A stretch of DNA of 22,525 nt from Acanthaster planci (lineage: Eukaryota; Echinodermata; Asteroidea; Valvatida; Acanthasteridae): assembly GCF_001949145.1 (NCBI RefSeq), contig NW_019091433.1, positions 507,707 through 530,231 of the forward strand, in the 5' to 3' direction. Under the pieces are notes generated by a model that saw only the letters and a list, made by a program, of their open reading frames with translations, was not told the DNA's origin and did not search any database. Positions 19,601-22,525 of the stretch are shown in pieces. Position numbers and translations under genes: made by a program. Each line of letters starts with the position of its first letter. Positions within the stretch are counted from its first letter, which is position 1.

Positions 19601-22209
19601 ACATATTCCACCAGACTAGCAATGGTCAAGGGTAATCACTATAATTCTTTAATTGATACCTCCACATTCTGGAACAGTCAGCCAGTTTGTTCTTTCAACA
19701 ACCTGTAATTGTTTTCAGTGTCTTTGTCAATATTTCATATTAAATGAGGTTGATATTTGTTCGGTTCTTACTCTAACACTTGAGGGTATATGAAACATTC
19801 TGTTTCAGTGAGCTAGTGTGGTGTTTCAAAAGGGCAGGGTGTTCAGAGAAAAAAGCACATGATGTGACACCAATTTGAATATGTTTAGTGCAGTGCCTGT
19901 GAGTGCATACGCTTATAGGGCCATCCTCTTGTACAGTTACTGACTTGTTCAAATGGCCTACGACATGTTTTATTTGGAGCCTGCACTTTTGAAACATCAA
20001 AGTAGTAAAGATTAACATTGCTTGTCGGGAATGTTGGGTGAGACTAACCAGGAGACTGTTTCTCCTTCCAAGCTTCTGATGCGTGGCCAGAAGTACCGAA
20101 TTCTGTTAGAGCTGGACATGCCTCAGTCACCGGTCAATGAAAATCAAGGTAAATTGGAGTTTCTCAAGAGCTTTTCAACAAATGTTAAAACTAGGGCCCA
20201 ATTTGATGGCAGTGCTTCATGTTACCATCGACATTTACCGGGAAGTGGTTTCTATCACTTCAGATTATGATTTGAAGAATATGACAGTGAAACAAGTAGA
20301 AACGTGACTGGCCTATTGGAATTTGTTACATGTTTAACAGGTGTGTTTATGGTGAGACTGGATCTGTATGCAGCTGGTGGGGAAACTACAGCATCATCAT
20401 CACGTCCAGTGAGTACTTAACTTTCTTAAGTCCCAAAGGTTACTTGAAGGCACGTGGACATTTCATTTTCTTTGAGGGTAGAAAAAGAAGATCTTAGTTG
20501 TTTTGTTTCCATACTTGTGATAACATCTGTGGTGTTGTTGAAGAAATGAAAATATTAAAAGAGTAAAAAGCTGCTTTGAAGTAGAAGCACTTAGGGACAG
20601 GAGTGACCTGAAAATACTAGCAAATCTCAAATTTAGAGGGCTTGAAATTTCCATCTGTGGATCTGTTTTTCTGAAAGACAAATAAATGCTTGTGGGAGAA
20701 ACACTTTCCTTGTTTTAATATACATGTAGGTATGATCCTCAAATCAGCAAAAAATCACCCATCCTTCCAAAAAGTGTCACCACATCAATTTTCTAAGCTC
20801 AGAAATCAAAAGGATTTCTTTTTATTGAAATCGAAGCTTTCATGTAACCATTTTTTTTGTTCCCCTATTACAGGCCATGATGCACTACCAGTCCAATCTC
20901 TTGAAAACATTACAAACGTTGTTCTTCATCCCCATGCTTTTGTCGGGATACAGTGAAGAAAAGCAGACACTCACAGTCAGCTTATTGGAGAATTTTGTGG
21001 ATAATCCAGTGAGTAGCAAGGCTCTGATAGACATGCAGAATAAGTGCCAATTATAAAGACATAAAGATCCCGACCCTTAGATTATGACTGAACCTCCTCG
21101 TTATTAACTGCATATATGTTTTTAATACACAGCTCTGTGCAGCTCATTTGGGTTTGTTGAATATGATTTATTTTCTTGCAAGAAATTCATTTTTAAAAAA
21201 AGGAACAAACTACAAAAACACAAACAAAATCCATTGAATTTACAAAGTCTGTTCTTCCATTTTTATTTGCCAGTATAAACCAATTGTTGGAGCACACATT
21301 GAACTCCAAGCCCGACAGCTTGAGATCTACTCATCCGTGTTAAAGATCCAAGCTCACTTCTCAGGACTCAGGTAAGTCTGGGGTGCTTTGAGGGCACCAT
21401 GTTGTGTACAGGTCTATGGTCCAGTCAAAATTGTTTCAGATTTACTTTGCCTTGAATACATTGTCAATCTACACATCACTTCTGTGGGGTGGAACATTTG
21501 GGTTGATTTCATTGAAAAACTGAGATCTCTTTTGTTTTTGTTTTTTCAAAGTAAAGATGTTCTCGGTACATTTTTCCACAGGGCAGCATTTCTTTACTGA
21601 AATCATAATCTCTGAATGCCATTTGGAATTTAAGCAAGCAAGACAAAAGCAATCCTTTACGGTGACTAACCATAAGGAAATGGAAATGATACATTGTGTG
21701 TGTAATAGACATGTATGTGTGATGCACTAAGTATACATTATGTTACAAAAAGTAATTCTTGGCCTTTAACTGTTGCATAAATCCTTTCAGGTGTCTTTAT
21801 GTTTATCTGTAATTTAGAATGCAAATACGTAACTAATTGAATTTTTCCATTTTGTTTGTAGTTTTGAATTTGCTTTTTCCCTGATTTTTTATTTTTTTTT
21901 TCAATATTCGATTTAAAAAAATAATACCGTAATCGGTAAAAGGCCCCACCGTTACATTCGCTTTATTTTGTATAACACTTATGCGTTTCAGGTATCTGAT
22001 GTACCAGTGGCCAATCAGCACTGCCCTTGTCTTCATCTCCGTCTTTTTCCTCTTCTTGTCTCTTATCACCGTGTTCTCTTGGCAACAGTGTGCTGGTGCA
22101 TTCTCCCAACAGGAAGAAGAAACCGTGGTGCGGATGGAGGACGTGTACACGGTGGGCTATGAGGAACGCAGAAAGATGATTATGAAGAGCATGGCCTCTG
22201 AACGCACAG
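13634..22209 (+). CDS. BSCL2: Seipin (BSCL2), first seven coding exons; 3' partial
   Basis: Seipin is an ER membrane protein that forms rings at ER-lipid droplet contacts and organises triacylglycerol into nascent droplets. Exons: 13634-13854, 18207-18288, 20073-20148, 20341-20408, 20874-21008, 21274-21371 and 21992-22209. All phases join, giving 299 residues before the window ends. The start has A at -3 and an in-frame upstream TAA. TM1 is about residues 32-54 and runs into [16 protein letters not shown], a seipin hallmark. The lumenal domain has C76 and C84, a sequon N90-[17 protein letters not shown] (about 114-127), the hydrophobic helix [15 protein letters not shown] (153-167) and [20 protein letters not shown]2 is about 236-257, followed by the charged cytosolic start of the tail. 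The exon 1 donor (CAG|GTTCGA) is weak. One or more C-terminal exons lie beyond the window. Confidence 0.95.
14138..14266. mobile_element. 129-bp element with terminal inverted repeats
   Basis: TTGGGAGTGCT at 14138-14148 is mirrored exactly by AGCACTCCCAA at 14256-14266, and pairing continues inward through CCAA after one mismatch. No clear target duplication is visible, so the superfamily is unassigned. It is non-coding. Confidence 0.5.
14596..14700. repeat. Long foldback hairpin 1
   Basis: Arms at about 14596-14632 and 14664-14700 pair over more than 30 bases with about two mismatches in the core (CCCAGAACTGTGGGGTTCAA against its complement). The loop itself contains GCTCC and GGAGC words that can pair. 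It is directly followed by a second foldback. It is a candidate miniature foldback transposon or structured RNA. Confidence 0.75.
14716..14830. repeat. Long foldback hairpin 2
   Basis: The segment is palindromic almost throughout. Outer arms 14716-14743 and 14803-14830 share CTAGTC, GAGTAACT and ACCCTACAAAT. An inner exact pair, CATTTGGACAT (14755-14765) and ATGTCCAAATG (14780-14790), continues the stem, leaving a small terminal loop. It lies 15 bases after hairpin 1 but its sequence is unrelated. Confidence 0.78.
15752..16001. mobile_element. PIF/Harbinger-like MITE, copy B (opposite orientation)
   Basis: This element is the reverse-complement relative of copy A at 7247-7429. Shared blocks include CTAATTTCCAAGAG, GATGAATTAATGCAAATTA, AAAGGTCAGATGTAACA and CAGGGACACAAAAATGTC (given in copy A orientation). 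The right end GGAATTACCC matches the family terminus; the left end has decayed (CTGTAATTCCAGAA). Copy B is about 67 bp longer, the extra length lying next to the terminus that corresponds to the left end of copy A. Its TAA target duplication is no longer recognisable. Confidence 0.7.
16799..16861. repeat. Short inverted repeat
   Basis: CATTTTCACAG at 16799-16809 is the exact reverse complement of CTGTGAAAATG at 16851-16861, with a 41-base spacer. The spacer contains a second small pairing, CCGT and ACGG. It may be a small hairpin or the remnant of an element. Confidence 0.4.
17534..17905. mobile_element. Putative 372-bp element rich in GACTC/GAGTC palindromes
   Basis: The ends resemble each other in inverted orientation: CAGAGATGTAATGACTCA on the left and, reverse-complemented, CAGAGTTTAATGAGTCA on the right. 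The interior is packed with GACTC and GAGTC words in both orientations, including ACTTGACTCAAGT (17663-17675), ACTCGAGT (17694-17701) and GACTCAATTCGAGTC (17634-17648). CAGAG ends would fit a hAT-like element, but I find no 8-bp duplication. It is non-coding. Confidence 0.5.
18289..20072 (+). other. Intron 2 of seipin
   Basis: It is bounded by GTAAGT and TCCAAG, the latter after a pyrimidine-rich tract. It holds the 40-bp tandem repeat at 18952-19031 and many ACATGTA words. Small minus- and plus-strand frames here have no recognisable domain. Confidence 0.75.
18952..19031. repeat. Two-copy 40-bp tandem repeat
   Basis: Two units share GTATGGTGTTGGGTGAGTTT and then ATTAACATGTACATGTA, at an exact 40-base period (unit starts near 18955 and 18995). 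The units differ at very few positions, so the duplication is young. TACATG-rich flanks may have promoted slippage. Confidence 0.8.
20149..21991 (+). other. Introns 3 to 6 of seipin
   Basis: Introns at 20149-20340, 20409-20873, 21009-21273 and 21372-21991 all follow GT-AG, and their phases match the translated exons on either side. They are AT-rich, with a T run near 21891. I see no additional gene or clear transposable element in them. Confidence 0.75.
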
Positions 22210-22525
22210 GTAGGCAGATTAAGGGCAGATGGAGAAGGGGGTGTGGTCAGTCACAGTAGACACAGAGACTCCACAGTCTGAGAGGGATATAGACTACGTA
22301 AGTTCAGTTGACTTTGCTCAATACGAGAAGATGATCAAGAGGGTGTGGTCTCACAACGAGTAGGTAGATTTTGTATTGTGAGCGTGGTGTGGGTGTGGTC
22401 CCTGTATACAAGCCTTTTGTGATCTTTGAGGATTAATGCAGAAGACAGGAAAAGACAGGTCTTCATAAAGCTGACCATACTGATAGTAGATTGGGATAGG
22501 AGTGTGGTCATTTATTTTTGTCACT
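22210..22525 (+). other. Start of seipin intron 7, with repeated GTGTGGTC words
   Basis: It begins GTAGGC after the codon split at residue 300. The octamer GTGTGGTC occurs at 22241, 22343, 22393 and 22502, often preceded by an AGATT...AGG context, suggesting a degenerate repeat that continues past the window. Reading through the donor would give only about 17 basic residues before a stop at 22257-22259. Confidence 0.55.

Noticed and set aside
22210-22259. Read-through extension of seipin exon 7 to a stop codon
   Set aside because: A good GTAGGC donor sits at the end of exon 7 and the downstream sequence becomes repetitive. Seipins normally have a longer tail, so an unseen exon is more likely.

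Overview
This is animal nuclear DNA with short coding exons, GT-AG introns, abundant AT-rich non-coding sequence, small DNA-transposon remnants and one scaffolding gap. The gene content, the divergence from vertebrate relatives and the very frequent TACATGTA-type words suggest an invertebrate deuterostome. A lancelet (Branchiostoma) is my best guess. That is an inference, not a proof.

All recognisable genes are on the + strand. Two tandem four-exon genes encode small GFA-fold zinc proteins of the CENPV (centromere protein V-like) family: copy 1 at 2740-5915 and copy 2 at 8516-12209. Copy 2 is intact (145 residues) and carries the full CxC / CxCxxC / CxxC cysteine set. Copy 1 has the same exon structure, but exon 3 is one base short. 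The frameshift removes the last cysteine pair and brings a stop at the start of exon 4. Downstream, 13634-22209 holds the first seven coding exons (299 residues) of seipin (BSCL2), the ER membrane protein of lipid-droplet assembly. Both transmembrane segments are present and the gene runs off the window.

Layout: 1-1517 holds no recognisable gene; 1518-2277 is an N gap; 2740-5915 is CENPV-like copy 1; 5916-8515 is intergenic, with a small MITE; 8516-12209 is CENPV-like copy 2, with a hAT-type MITE in intron 1 and a hairpin in intron 3; 12210-13633 holds the 3' region of copy 2 and a CpG-rich probable seipin promoter; 13634 to the end is seipin. The 4.35-kb first intron of seipin is crowded with foldback and MITE-like elements.

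Nothing shows that the CENPV-like genes and seipin act together; they look like neighbours only. I found no wholly new system. The items most worth a second look are the frameshifted paralogue, a hAT MITE with an intact 8-bp target duplication, a PIF/Harbinger-like MITE family with two copies here, and a pair of adjacent near-perfect foldbacks.
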